DNA of 64,000 nt from Ignavibacterium sp. (GCF_025998815.1 NZ_AP026678.1:806001-870000); one strand, 5' to 3'; counted from the stretch's first letter, positions 28,721 through 37,452 are shown. Made by a program: numbers and translations. Notes: generated by a model from the sequence alone, not told the origin.

Positions 28721-31081
28721 ATGCAAAGTTCAAAGATTGATTTCTTAAGCAAGTATAACGAAATATTAAATCTTGCAATAAGCTCTTCAGCAGATTTCCC
28801 AAGTAAACTTTGTGAATTTCTTACAACCGAGTTTGAACTTGATGCTGCTGTTTTGTTTAAGGTAAATAATTCATCCGGGTTTGAAGCTATTGGAAAATCA
28901 ACCGGTGTTAAGAAGTCAATCATAATTGGATCAACTCACGCTTGCGCAAATTGTCAGATATTAAACGGAAAAACTTTAGTTGATTCATTCAACCAACAAA
29001 ACGATTGTGCAATTCACATCACTGACCATTTGATAAATGAAGGTTGTTTACTATTAAGTCTCGGCGATAATACCAAAGCTCTGTTAAAAATTGCGAAGAA
29101 AACTTCATTCACTAAAAGTGAAATTGATAACATTCAGATTATAGCAGAAAGTTTTAAAAATTTATTAAAGTTATGGATTCAAGGCAGAGGAAGTTTAAGT
29201 AACTCACTCAGCTTAATACTTTCTTCAATCTCTCAGGAACTCAGAACGCCTACAAACAGCATAATGGGATTTGCTTCTCTCCTGAATGAAGAGAATCTCT
29301 CACCTTCTCAATCTGAATATGTTTCTACTTTGAAAGATAACGCATTTGAATTACTATCAATCATCAATGATTTAATTGATATAAGTAAGCTCGAAAGCGG
29401 CTTAGTTAAATCAACAATGAACAGTGTTCGACTAAAAGATTTTATAAATGAATTGTTAACAATATTCAAAGACAAAATTGATAGTTCAAATGTTGAATTT
29501 ATCACCGAGATAGATGAAGTAATTCCTGAAACTATTAAAGTTGATGCACAAAAACTCAGATACATTCTGCTTACATTTATAACTAATTCAATTCGTCTTA
29601 CTGAAAAAGGAAAAATTACACTTTCAGTTACTGCTTCTTCAAATAAAAAAATTTCTTTCAGAATTTCTGATACAAGTACCGGACTTCCATCTAAAAAAGT
29701 TACTGAATTCTTTTATCCTTTCTCCCTCAACGAACTCTACAATTCGAAAGTTGGAAATATTACTGGCTTGAGCTTGACTCTTAGTAAAAAGTATATCGAG
29801 TTTTTAGGTGGAGATGTTATTATAACAAGTTCAATTGGGAAGGGCATCACTTATAATTTCTCAATCAATGCAGAACTTGCAACAACTTTAGAAGCTGGCT
29901 TTGCAGCAATTCCGAAACCAACTGATAAAAAGAATAAAGTTCTTGTTGTGGAGGATGATTATGCGACTTCAAAATTATTAAGCAATTACCTTACAAAATG
30001 GGGATATGAACCAATCATTGTAAATTCAGCTAAACAAGCGTTAAAGTTAATTGATCAGGAAAGTTTTCTTGCTGTTTTGATGGATATAATTCTACCCGAT
30101 ATGAATGGATTTGAATTTATGAAAATGGTCAGAGAGCATCCTAATTCAAAACACACTCCTGTGATAATTTGTTCTGTAGAAGCTGAACAGCAAAAAGCTT
30201 TTATGATGGGTGCGGTTGAGTATTTTGTTAAACCAATCAATTACAAATATCTTGTTGAAGTTCTTACTAGTTATAAACTAAAAAAAGATTCCAACATACT
30301 TGTTGTCGATGATGATATTCCTACGCTCAATTTGATTAAAGGAGCTGTTGAGCAAGCAGGTTTTAATGCAATAGCTGAGCATCAATCAAGTAAAGTTGCT
30401 AATATGATTGACAATATTGATCTTGATCTTGCTATAATAGATTTAGATATGCCTGTATTAAACGGATTTGAACTTATAAAGCAAATAAAATCTAAAAAGC
30501 AATTTGCAAAGCTTCCAATCATTATTTACACGGGAAAAGATTCATATCAGGAAGATCTTAAAAAGATTGATGGACTCTTTACTGAATTACTTCATAAGAG
30601 CAGTACAAACATTGAGAATCTTGCAGACACTGTTGCAGCAATGATAAACCGATACGATGAACCAGCCGCACCAGAAGCAATTAAAGATAAAACTGATACT
30701 GTTAAAATTCTTTTAGTCGAAGACTATAAACATTCTCAAATAATTGTAACAAGACTTTTGAAGAAAAATAATTTTGATTCCATTGTAGTAGTTGAAAATG
30801 GTCTTCAAGCACTCGAAGCAGTGAAACAGCAAAAATACGATTTAATTTTGATGGATATGCAAATGCCTGTAATGAACGGCTTTGAAGCAACTCAAAAAAT
30901 TAGAGAGCTTGATGATTATCGTGATACACCAATTATAGCTCTAACTGCTTTTGCAATGAAAGGCGATCGTGAAAAATGTCTTGAAGCAGGTGCAACTGAT
31001 TATATTCCTAAACCAATTGATTCCCAGGAATTTATTGATAAGGTTAAATACTACACAGAAAAGAATGTACCTAAAACCTAA
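28721..31081 (+). CDS. Multi-receiver signalling protein with a degenerate histidine-kinase core (three REC domains)
   Basis: A 786-residue soluble protein. Residues of about 1-150 form a GAF-like sensor region with Cys pairs (HACANCQ). A HisKA-like helix follows, but the H-box reads SSISQELRTPTNSIMGFASL: the phospho-accepting His is Gln172 (codon CAG). The ATPase domain (about 265-390) keeps an Asn (FITNSIRL) but has weak G boxes (DTSTGLP, NITGLSLT). Three receiver domains follow, with phosphorylatable Asp455, Asp574 and Asp712 (MDIILPDMNGFE, IDLDMPVLNGFE, MDMQMPVMNGFE). Such a protein cannot autophosphorylate canonically and may integrate or buffer phosphoryl groups from other kinases. No DNA-binding output domain is present. 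Confidence 0.93.
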   Translation: MQSSKIDFLSKYNEILNLAISSSADFPSKLCEFLTTEFELDAAVLFKVNNSSGFEAIGKSTGVKKSIIIGSTHACANCQILNGKTLVDSFNQQNDCAIHITDHLINEGCLLLSLGDNTKALLKIAKKTSFTKSEIDNIQIIAESFKNLLKLWIQGRGSLSNSLSLILSSISQELRTPTNSIMGFASLLNEENLSPSQSEYVSTLKDNAFELLSIINDLIDISKLESGLVKSTMNSVRLKDFINELLTIFKDKIDSSNVEFITEIDEVIPETIKVDAQKLRYILLTFITNSIRLTEKGKITLSVTASSNKKISFRISDTSTGLPSKKVTEFFYPFSLNELYNSKVGNITGLSLTLSKKYIEFLGGDVIITSSIGKGITYNFSINAELATTLEAGFAAIPKPTDKKNKVLVVEDDYATSKLLSNYLTKWGYEPIIVNSAKQALKLIDQESFLAVLMDIILPDMNGFEFMKMVREHPNSKHTPVIICSVEAEQQKAFMMGAVEYFVKPINYKYLVEVLTSYKLKKDSNILVVDDDIPTLNLIKGAVEQAGFNAIAEHQSSKVANMIDNIDLDLAIIDLDMPVLNGFELIKQIKSKKQFAKLPIIIYTGKDSYQEDLKKIDGLFTELLHKSSTNIENLADTVAAMINRYDEPAAPEAIKDKTDTVKILLVEDYKHSQIIVTRLLKKNNFDSIVVVENGLQALEAVKQQKYDLILMDMQMPVMNGFEATQKIRELDDYRDTPIIALTAFAMKGDREKCLEAGATDYIPKPIDSQEFIDKVKYYTEKNVPKT

Positions 31082-31126
31082 GCTTCTCAAATTTCTACAT
31101 AAACTTTTAGCAGAGAAAAATTTAAG

Positions 31127-32596
31127 ATGATTAATCCACAAGTTCGTGTTCGTTTTGCGCCGAGTCCTACTGGTTATTTGCATGTTGGTGGACTTCGCAC
31201 TGCATTGTATAATTATTTATTTGCCAGAAAGAACAACGGAAAATTTGTTCTTCGTATTGAGGACACAGACCGCAACAGATATGTTGAAGGTGCTGTTGAG
31301 AATTTAATTTCTGCTCTGCATTGGGCAGGATTACAATATGATGAAGGACCTGATATTGGTGGACCATTTGGACCATATATGCAATCTCAAAGATTGGAGA
31401 TTTATCAAAAGTATGCGCAGGAATTGATATCCCAGGGTAAGGCATATTATTGTTTTTGTTCTCCGGAAAGACTGGAAGCATTAAGAGAAGAACAACAGAA
31501 ACAAAAACTTCCGCAAGCCAAGTATGACAAACATTGTCTTAATTTAACCAAATCTGAAATTGAAGAAAATCTTGCGAAAGGAGTTGCAAAAGTAGTTAGA
31601 TTGAATGTCGAGCCAAACCAAAAAATAGAATTTGACGATGTTATCCGCGAACATGTTGAATTCGATAGCAACAATGTTGATGATCAGGTCTTAATTAAGA
31701 GTGATGGTTATCCGACTTATCATCTTGCCAATGTTGTTGATGATCATCTTATGCAGATAACTCATGTTATCCGTGGTGAAGAATGGTTATCCTCTACTCC
31801 AAAGCATGTTTTACTTTATGATGCTTTTGGTTGGGAAAGACCTGTATTTGCTCACTTGCCTTTATTACTAAATCCGGATAGAAGCAAATTAAGCAAACGC
31901 CAGGGAGATGTTGCTGTTGAAGATTATCGGAATAAAGGATACCTGAAAGAAGCTTTAATTAACTTTGTTGCATTACTCGGTTGGAATGCAGGTGATGATA
32001 AAGAATTTTATTACATAGATGAGTTAATTGAAAAATTTTCTCTTGAAAGAGTCAATAAAGCTGGAGCAGTTTTCGATTTACAAAAATTAAACTGGCTAAA
32101 TGCGGAACATCTTCGAAAAAAATCTAATGAAGAAATCCTTTATTTACTCAAGAAGGAACTAAGCAATTCTGAATATAAAGATCATTTAATATCTGATGAA
32201 AAATTAATTCAGATAATAGAAGCAATGAAAGAAAGAGTGACTTTTGTTAAGGAGTTTATCTATAACTGCAGATATTTTTATGAAGCACCAAAGGAGTATG
32301 AACAAAAATCAATTGAAAAGAATTGGAAAGAAGATACTCCTCAACAACTATTAAAACTTAAAGAAGAATTTGAAAAGCTAACAAATCCATCAAAGGAAGA
32401 TTTTGAACAAGCATTGAACAAAGTTTCTGTAGAATTAAATATCGGGAAAGGAAAACTAATTCACCCGTTACGACTTGCAGTTTCCGGTCAAAGCACAGGA
32501 CCGGGAATGTATGATTTACTTTTTATTCTTGGTAAAGATGAAGTGATTAAGAGAATAGATTCAGCAATAAAAAATATAAAACCAATCAAAGAATAA
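31127..32596 (+). CDS. gltX: Glutamyl-tRNA synthetase
   Basis: A 489-residue class I synthetase. The HIGH-type motif is in FAPSPTGYLHVGGLRTALYN and the KMSKS-type motif in SKLSKRQGDVAVE. The segment CFCSPERLEALREEQ belongs to the insertion that binds the tRNA acceptor, and the helical anticodon-binding domain ends in VSGQSTGPGMYDLLFILGKD. It charges tRNA-Glu. A separate GlnRS lies 1.5 kb away on the other strand, so this enzyme is probably discriminating. Its last 11 bases overlap the convergent DUF3307 gene. Confidence 0.97.
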   Translation: MINPQVRVRFAPSPTGYLHVGGLRTALYNYLFARKNNGKFVLRIEDTDRNRYVEGAVENLISALHWAGLQYDEGPDIGGPFGPYMQSQRLEIYQKYAQELISQGKAYYCFCSPERLEALREEQQKQKLPQAKYDKHCLNLTKSEIEENLAKGVAKVVRLNVEPNQKIEFDDVIREHVEFDSNNVDDQVLIKSDGYPTYHLANVVDDHLMQITHVIRGEEWLSSTPKHVLLYDAFGWERPVFAHLPLLLNPDRSKLSKRQGDVAVEDYRNKGYLKEALINFVALLGWNAGDDKEFYYIDELIEKFSLERVNKAGAVFDLQKLNWLNAEHLRKKSNEEILYLLKKELSNSEYKDHLISDEKLIQIIEAMKERVTFVKEFIYNCRYFYEAPKEYEQKSIEKNWKEDTPQQLLKLKEEFEKLTNPSKEDFEQALNKVSVELNIGKGKLIHPLRLAVSGQSTGPGMYDLLFILGKDEVIKRIDSAIKNIKPIKE

Positions 32597-33338
32597 CTTT
32601 CATTGCTTTAATCGATTCATTTGTCAGATATGAAATAGAAATCCCAAGTGCAAAGCTGAATAATGTCCCGATTAGAATATATTCCACGAAGAGCTTATCA
32701 TTTTCACTTTTAATCTCGGCATATCTCAAAATTGATTTTGCAGTAATAAGAAATCCGATTATGGCTGGAACATTCATCAATACTGAAATAAGAATTATAA
32801 ACCTCTCGAGGTAACCAATTATCCTACCGGTCTGAGGTAGACTATCGCTGTTTGCATCTGTTTTAAATATTTTTACCTGAAGAGCCTTAATTAAATAGCT
32901 AATCACAATTCCATTGAATTTAGTCACAATAATTACTGAAGTAATAAGTACAAGAACTAAGTAATAGTTATCACCAAAATTAATTTCCCAAAAGAAATTA
33001 ACAGCATTATCTAAGAAGAGGTTTGCATTTATTGAAATGAATATAATAGCCAATAAATGTGCTAATTGATCAGATAAAAAGATCCAAATATTATCTTTTT
33101 TAATTTTTAGTTTGATCAAATCAATTGAAGAATGAGTAATTAAAATAACAATTGGGATGAGATAATTATCAAACAGACCTAAAAATAAATAGCTAACGCC
33201 TGTAACAAAAAATATATGCTTTATAAAAACTTTTACTTTATTCTTTTGATTTACATCCGAATCAGTTTGCAAAACAAAATCACTTAAAAAATGTGCAGCT
33301 ACCAACGGAACGATAATTTTAATTTGCAGGACATCCAA
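32586..33338 (-). CDS. DUF3307 family integral membrane protein
   Basis: A 250-residue protein with about seven helices. The N-terminal motif AAHFLSDFVLQTDSDVNQKN and the following FIKHIFFVTG and HSSIDLIKLKIKK match the DUF3307 pattern of conserved His, Asp and Gln in the membrane. The start is TTG at 33338, preceded by GAGGA. The family is often found next to SatD-like proteins, as here. Function is unknown. The 111-bp gap to satD holds three palindromes. Confidence 0.85.
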   Translation of the reverse strand: MDVLQIKIIVPLVAAHFLSDFVLQTDSDVNQKNKVKVFIKHIFFVTGVSYLFLGLFDNYLIPIVILITHSSIDLIKLKIKKDNIWIFLSDQLAHLLAIIFISINANLFLDNAVNFFWEINFGDNYYLVLVLITSVIIVTKFNGIVISYLIKALQVKIFKTDANSDSLPQTGRIIGYLERFIILISVLMNVPAIIGFLITAKSILRYAEIKSENDKLFVEYILIGTLFSFALGISISYLTNESIKAMKVIL

Positions 33339-33375
33339 ATCTTTATCCTCGTAATGATTATTATTTTTTTGATTA

Positions 33376-33442
33376 AACCTTTCAAAGGTTAATACAAGCT
33401 TATAAGCTTGTACTATACATATACAAGCTTAAAAGCTTGTAT
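33376..33442. repeat. Cluster of three short perfect inverted repeats
   Basis: In the gap between the SatD and DUF3307 genes lie AACCTTT-C-AAAGGTT (33376-33390), TACAAGCTTATAAGCTTGTA (33393-33412, a perfect 20-bp palindrome) and ATACAAGCTT-AA-AAGCTTGTAT (33421-33442). The second and third are the same element with a different centre. None has a T tract on the transcribed strand, so they are not typical terminators. They could be operator sites for the HTH-bearing SatD protein, or dispersed palindromic repeats. Confidence 0.85.
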
Positions 33443-33449
33443 TTTACTT

Positions 33450-34103
33450 TCAGTTTAGTTTCTCAATAGTGTTTTGAAAGTAAGAGATATTCTTTAATAT
33501 TACTGACCAGCCAGCTGAGTCAAGCTGTTGGGAAACAGCTTGCTGAGTAACCTTAATCTTCTTGGCAATTTGTAGTTGATTATAGCCTTTCAGGGATAAA
33601 AGAATAACTTCGCATTGTCTTACAGTCCACCGTGATGAAACAAAATCAGAGTTCTCAACAAGTAAATCCAATAATTCTGATATTTCTTTTTCGTTATAAA
33701 TAAATTTCAACCTGCGTTTCCCTTTAATATCAATAGCTTCACCAGATGTTTTATATGCTTCTCCAACACCAAAAGATCTTTTTACAAAATCAATTGTGCC
33801 AAGTGATATTGCCATTCGTGAATCAATCGAATTAATTTTCATATTTGCCCGAATATATGCACGATAATAAAGAACTATAGCCAATGCCAACTCTGGCTTC
33901 TTCAAAACTATTTGCCAGCTATCACCTCGAAAATATTCTGGTGCATATTGAAGTGCTGATGGAAACACTTTTTTGATTTCATTTGCACACTTCTTAATAA
34001 CTTCAATTAGTTTTTTATGTTTAGTAAGTGAAAGGTTTGAAGATTTAACTATGTCTGCAGTAATTACTGAGTATAGTTTTGTTTTTGTTTCAGCTTTTTT
34101 CAT
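33450..34103 (-). CDS. SatD family protein with C-terminal helix-turn-helix
   Basis: A 217-residue protein. The N-terminal part (YSVITADIVKSSNLS, YFRGDSWQIVL) fits the SatD family, with a fold recalling nucleotide cyclases. The C-terminal part (about 165-205: ILLSLKGYNQLQIAKKIKVT, QQAVSQQLDSAGW) is a clear helix-turn-helix resembling sigma-70 region 4/LuxR types. It is 3 bp after glnS and upstream of DUF3307, the usual partner. A sensor-regulator of the neighbouring membrane protein is plausible but unproven. Confidence 0.85.
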   Translation of the reverse strand: MKKAETKTKLYSVITADIVKSSNLSLTKHKKLIEVIKKCANEIKKVFPSALQYAPEYFRGDSWQIVLKKPELALAIVLYYRAYIRANMKINSIDSRMAISLGTIDFVKRSFGVGEAYKTSGEAIDIKGKRRLKFIYNEKEISELLDLLVENSDFVSSRWTVRQCEVILLSLKGYNQLQIAKKIKVTQQAVSQQLDSAGWSVILKNISYFQNTIEKLN

Positions 34104-34106
34104 GAA

Positions 34107-35801
34107 TTATTTTTTATTTATGCTTTTTGCCCAGGTATCTTTTAATGTAACTGTTCTATTAAAAACCAGTTTATCCTTAGTTGTATATTTTGAATCAACA
34201 CAGAAATAGCCAATTCTTTCAAATTGAAATTTATCACCTGCTTTGGAATTAAGAACAAAGGGCTCAAGCTTGGCATCAGTTATTATTTCTAATGAGTTAG
34301 GATTGATAAATTCCTTAAAGTCCTTTTCTTTATCAGATGAAGGATCTTCAACGGTGAAAAGTCTATCGTATAATCTGACTTCACAGTTTACTGCATCTTT
34401 AGCAGAAACCCAATGAATAGTACCTTTAACTTTTTTATCACTTTTACCACTTCCACTTTTGGTATCAGGATCATAAGTACATCTCAGTTCAACAATTTCT
34501 CCTTCATCATTCTTTATAACCTCTTCACATTTAATTATGTAAGCGTATCTCAATCTAACCTCACCACCTGGAATTAATCTGTGATAACCTTTGGGTGGAT
34601 TTTCCATAAAGTCAGATTGCTCTATGTATATTTCTTTTCTGAATGGAATTTTTCTGCTGCCCATTGAAGGGTCTTCAGGATTATTTATCGCATCAAGCTC
34701 TTCGACTAAATCATCAGGATAATTTGTGATTACAACTTTTAGTGGTTTTAATACTCCCATCACTCTTTGAGCTTTCTTATTCAGATCTTCTCTAATTGCA
34801 TACTCAAGTAAAGCAATATCTGTAAGAGCATCTCGTTTAGCAACTCCTATTATCTCCGCAAAATTCCATATAGCTTCTGGGGTATAACCTCTTCTTCTAT
34901 AACCAGAGATAGTTGGCATTCTCGGATCATCCCATCCATCTACAATTCCGGATTGAACCAATTCAAGCAATTTTCTCTTACTCATAACAGTATAGCTCAG
35001 ATTTAACCGTGCAAATTCAATTTGCTGAGGATGATAAATGCCAAGTTCATCTAAAAACCAATCATAAAGAGGACGATGAATTTCAAATTCAAGTGTGCAA
35101 ATTGAATGAGTAATTCCCTCAATCGAATCCTCTAAACCGTGAGCCCAATCGTAAGTTGGATAGATGCACCACTTATCTCCAGTACGATGATGAGATGCAT
35201 GTAAAATTCTGTACATCACAGGATCACGTAATAGCATATTCGGTGAGGACATATCTATTTTAGCTCTAAGAACTTTTTCACCTTCTTTAAATTCTCCTTT
35301 TCTCATTCTTTCAAACAAGTCAAGGTTTTCTTCCACTGTCCTATTTCGAAATGGACTTTCTTTTCCAGGTTCATTTATAGTACCGCGATATTCCTTCATT
35401 AAATCAGGATCAAGATCATCAACATAAGCTTTACCTTTTTTAATAAGTTGCACAGCATATTCGTACATCTGATCAAAATAATCTGAAGCATAAAATATTC
35501 TGTCTTCAAAATCAGCACCGAGCCATTTCACATCTTCTATAATAGAATCGACATATTCCTGTTCCTCCTTGGTGGGATTAGTATCATCAAATCGTAAGTT
35601 AAATTTTCCATTAAAATCTCTGGCGATTCCGTAATTCAGGCAAATCGATTTAGCGTGACCAATGTGAAGATATCCATTTGGTTCAGGGGGAAATCGTGTA
35701 TGAACTCTTCCTCCCCATTTATCGGTTCGAATGTCTTCTTCAATAATTTCGTAAATAAAATTTTTTGGTTTTTCTTTGCTGGTATTTTGTTGCTGATTCA
35801 T
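34107..35801 (-). CDS. glnS: Glutaminyl-tRNA synthetase
   Basis: A 564-residue class I synthetase. The HIGH motif lies in [20 protein letters not shown], the KMSKS variant in [13 protein letters not shown], and the GlnRS segments [20 protein letters not shown] and [20 protein letters not shown] are typical. Two C-terminal beta-barrels bind the anticodon (about 345-560). It charges tRNA-Gln directly, so a GatCAB route for Gln is not needed. It is the first gene of a glnS-satD-DUF3307 run. Confidence 0.97.
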   Translation of the reverse strand: MNQQQNTSKEKPKNFIYEIIEEDIRTDKWGGRVHTRFPPEPNGYLHIGHAKSICLNYGIARDFNGKFNLRFDDTNPTKEEQEYVDSIIEDVKWLGADFEDRIFYASDYFDQMYEYAVQLIKKGKAYVDDLDPDLMKEYRGTINEPGKESPFRNRTVEENLDLFERMRKGEFKEGEKVLRAKIDMSSPNMLLRDPVMYRILHASHHRTGDKWCIYPTYDWAHGLEDSIEGITHSICTLEFEIHRPLYDWFLDELGIYHPQQIEFARLNLSYTVMSKRKLLELVQSGIVDGWDDPRMPTISGYRRRGYTPEAIWNFAEIIGVAKRDALTDIALLEYAIREDLNKKAQRVMGVLKPLKVVITNYPDDLVEELDAINNPEDPSMGSRKIPFRKEIYIEQSDFMENPPKGYHRLIPGGEVRLRYAYIIKCEEVIKNDEGEIVELRCTYDPDTKSGSGKSDKKVKGTIHWVSAKDAVNCEVRLYDRLFTVEDPSSDKEKDFKEFINPNSLEIITDAKLEPFVLNSKAGDKFQFERIGYFCVDSKYTTKDKLVFNRTVTLKDTWAKSINKK

Positions 35802-35903
35802 AATCTTTCTTATTCCATTATTCGAGGCACAAAAATAAAGATTATGAAACTCAAATCGAAGGAGATTGAGAATTGAAGAAAGAGTTTAATTGAACTAAAG
35901 TGA

Positions 35904-36113
35904 TTAAACTCTTCCTGTAAACTTATAGATGTTCATCAATTGGATCAGATATTCAATTTTTTCCCGATCAAAAAGATTAGGAATTTTTTTAACGCTTTTG
36001 TAAACGCGTGTAATTCCTGAGACTCTTCCAAATTGATCTATCAATTGATGGACAATATTTCCCTGTTCGTCAATTTCATATTGACCATCAAAACCGATGT
36101 AAGTTTTGCTCAT
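35904..36113 (-). CDS. Small conserved-looking protein of unknown function (69 aa)
   Basis: A 69-residue frame with AAGGA eight bases before its ATG. The sequence is soluble and regular: a YIGFDGQYEIDEQGNIVHQL hairpin followed by a basic segment (RVYKSVKKIP) and a helix (REKIEYLIQLMNIYKF). The codon pattern resembles neighbouring genes. It lies 10 bp after the 61-residue gene, so the two probably form a small transcript. No family recognised. Confidence 0.6.
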   Translation of the reverse strand: MSKTYIGFDGQYEIDEQGNIVHQLIDQFGRVSGITRVYKSVKKIPNLFDREKIEYLIQLMNIYKFTGRV

Positions 36114-36123
36114 AAAATTTTCC

Positions 36124-36309
36124 TTAGTTAAAAGTTAATTCTTCCGGTTTATCAGTTGGTTCAATGTAATCGATTTCTGGAATATTGAACTCTTCCATCA
36201 AATCTTCGAGTTCTTCTTCTTCCAATTCCTGATATTCATCCCAATCTTTAAGGATGAAGGTATCAAATTTTTCTTGCTGAACTTTTTTTCTTTTGTAATT
36301 TTTTTTCAT
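36124..36309 (-). CDS. Small acidic protein of unknown function (61 aa)
   Basis: A 61-residue frame with GGAGG five bases before the ATG. The N terminus is strongly basic (MKKNYKRKKVQQEK) and the middle very acidic (YQELEEEELEDLMEEFNI). No family recognised. The good ribosome site and tight spacing to the next small gene support it being real. Confidence 0.6.
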   Translation of the reverse strand: MKKNYKRKKVQQEKFDTFILKDWDEYQELEEEELEDLMEEFNIPEIDYIEPTDKPEELTFN

Positions 36310-36625
36310 AATTCCTCCGTGCTTTGTTTTTATTTTACAATGATAGTGCCAATCGATTTTATGCTTTGTTTTATTTTATTTATATCAATCATTTCATTTT
36401 GAGAAATAAAATTTTATTGAATCATTCTTGATTATCCCTGAAAAATAAATTGCTAAAACTCTCTTACTTTTTTATAATTGCAGTGCAAAAATTCATCTTT
36501 AATGAATTATCGCAACAAGGACGAAATATTTTAGTTTTAGTAAAGACACTTCTGTATCACGTAGATTGGATAAATATCATCACCCAGTCAAACGGTGTTA
36601 AACTAAAAAATATTGGTTCTTTCTT
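36310..36625. other. Gene-free AT-rich leader before the tRNA-Leu array
   Basis: About 316 bases between the small gene and the first truncated tRNA copy. It must hold the promoter of the divergent small genes and probably one for the tRNA array. I see no RNA gene, only a short TTGCA-G-TGCAA inverted repeat near 36478-36488. A frame opening at TTG 36450 runs into the first tRNA copy and is not convincing as a gene. Confidence 0.5.
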
Positions 36626-37317
36626 GTCCGAGTGGCGGAATTGGTAGACCTGTCTGCCGACAGGCAGGCGCGCTGGACTTAAAACTTTTTACTGTTCTTT
36701 AAGCCGAAGTAGCGGAATTGGTAGACCTGTCTGCCGACAGGCAGGCGCGCTGGACTCAAAAGTTTTATTGTTCTTTAAGCCGAAGTGGCGGAATTGGTAG
36801 ACCTGTCTGCCGACAGGCAGGCGCGCTTGGACTCAAAAGTTTTATTGTTCTTTAAGCCGAAGTGGCGGAATTGGTAGACCTGTCTGCCGACAGGCAGGCG
36901 CGCTGGACTCAAAACTTTTTATTGTTCTTAGAGCCGAAGTGGCGGAATTGGTAGACCTGTCTGCCGACAGGCAGGCGCGCTTGGACTCAAAAGTTTTATT
37001 GTTCTTTAAGCCGAAGTGGCGGAATTGGTAGACCTGTCTGCCGACAGGCAGGCGCGCTGGACTTAAAACTTTTTACTGTTCTTTAAGCCGAAGTAGCGGA
37101 ATTGGTAGACCTGTCTGCCGACAGGCAGGCGCGCTGGACTCAAAACTTTTTAATGTTCTTTAAGCCGAAGTGGCGGAATTGGTAGACCTGTCTGCCGACA
37201 GGCAGGCGCGCTTGGACTCAAAAGTTTTATTGTTCTTTAAGCCGAAGTGGCGGAATTGGTAGACCTGTCTGCCGACAGGCAGGCGCGCTTGGACTCAAAA
37301 GTTTTATTGTTCTTTAA
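36626..37317 (+). repeat. Tandem array of nine truncated tRNA-Leu 5' halves, each with a 20-bp palindrome in the D loop
   Basis: Units begin at 36626, 36703, 36779, 36856, 36933, 37010, 37087, 37164 and 37241; eight are 77 bp and the second is 76. Each matches tRNA-Leu from the acceptor 5' strand through the anticodon loop, except that CCTGTCTGCCGACAGGCAGG stands between GGTAGA and CGCGC (offset +23 to +42 in each unit), inside the D loop. After the anticodon loop the tRNA 3' half is replaced by an AT-rich spacer ending TGTTCTTTAA. Units 1 and 6 read TTAAAA at the anticodon, the others TCAAAA. Unit 1 begins GTCCGAG instead of GCCGAAG. None can fold as a full tRNA. Confidence 0.95.
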
Positions 37318-37403
37318 GCCGAAGTGGCGGAATTGGTAGACGCGCTGGACTCAAAATCCAGTGGGGCTCACACCTCGTGCCGGTTCGAGTCCGGCCTTCG
37401 GTA
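37318..37403 (+). tRNA. tRNA-Leu (anticodon CAA)
   Basis: An intact class II tRNA: acceptor GCCGAAG pairs with CTTCGGT (one wobble), the D arm is GCGG-AATTGGTAGA-CGC, the anticodon arm CTGGA-CTCAAAA-TCCAG gives anticodon CAA, a long variable arm follows, and the T arm is GCCGG-TTCGAGT-CCGGC. CCA is not encoded. It reads UUG codons. It directly follows nine broken 5' copies, so its transcript must start within or upstream of that array. Confidence 0.97.
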
Positions 37404-37409
37404 CAAACA

Positions 37410-37437
37410 AAAGCCGAGTGATTATCAGCTCGGCTTT
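37410..37437 (+). terminator. Hairpin/terminator after tRNA-Leu
   Basis: Nine-base arms AAAGCCGAG and CTCGGCTTT enclose a 10-base loop. The stem is followed by AAATTT rather than a long T run, so termination strength is uncertain. Confidence 0.65.
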
Positions 37438-37452
37438 AAATTTATAAATCCG

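Noticed and set aside
36450-36647. 65-residue protein from TTG 36450
   Set aside because: It runs into the first truncated tRNA copy, has no ribosome site and no recognisable family; it may be chance or a decayed remnant.
36626-37317. CRISPR array
   Set aside because: Repeats are 76-77 bp and contiguous, with no unique spacers, and they match tRNA-Leu; no cas gene is near.
36626-37317. Integron attC array
   Set aside because: No gene cassettes lie between units and no integrase is visible; the palindrome is within a tRNA D loop.
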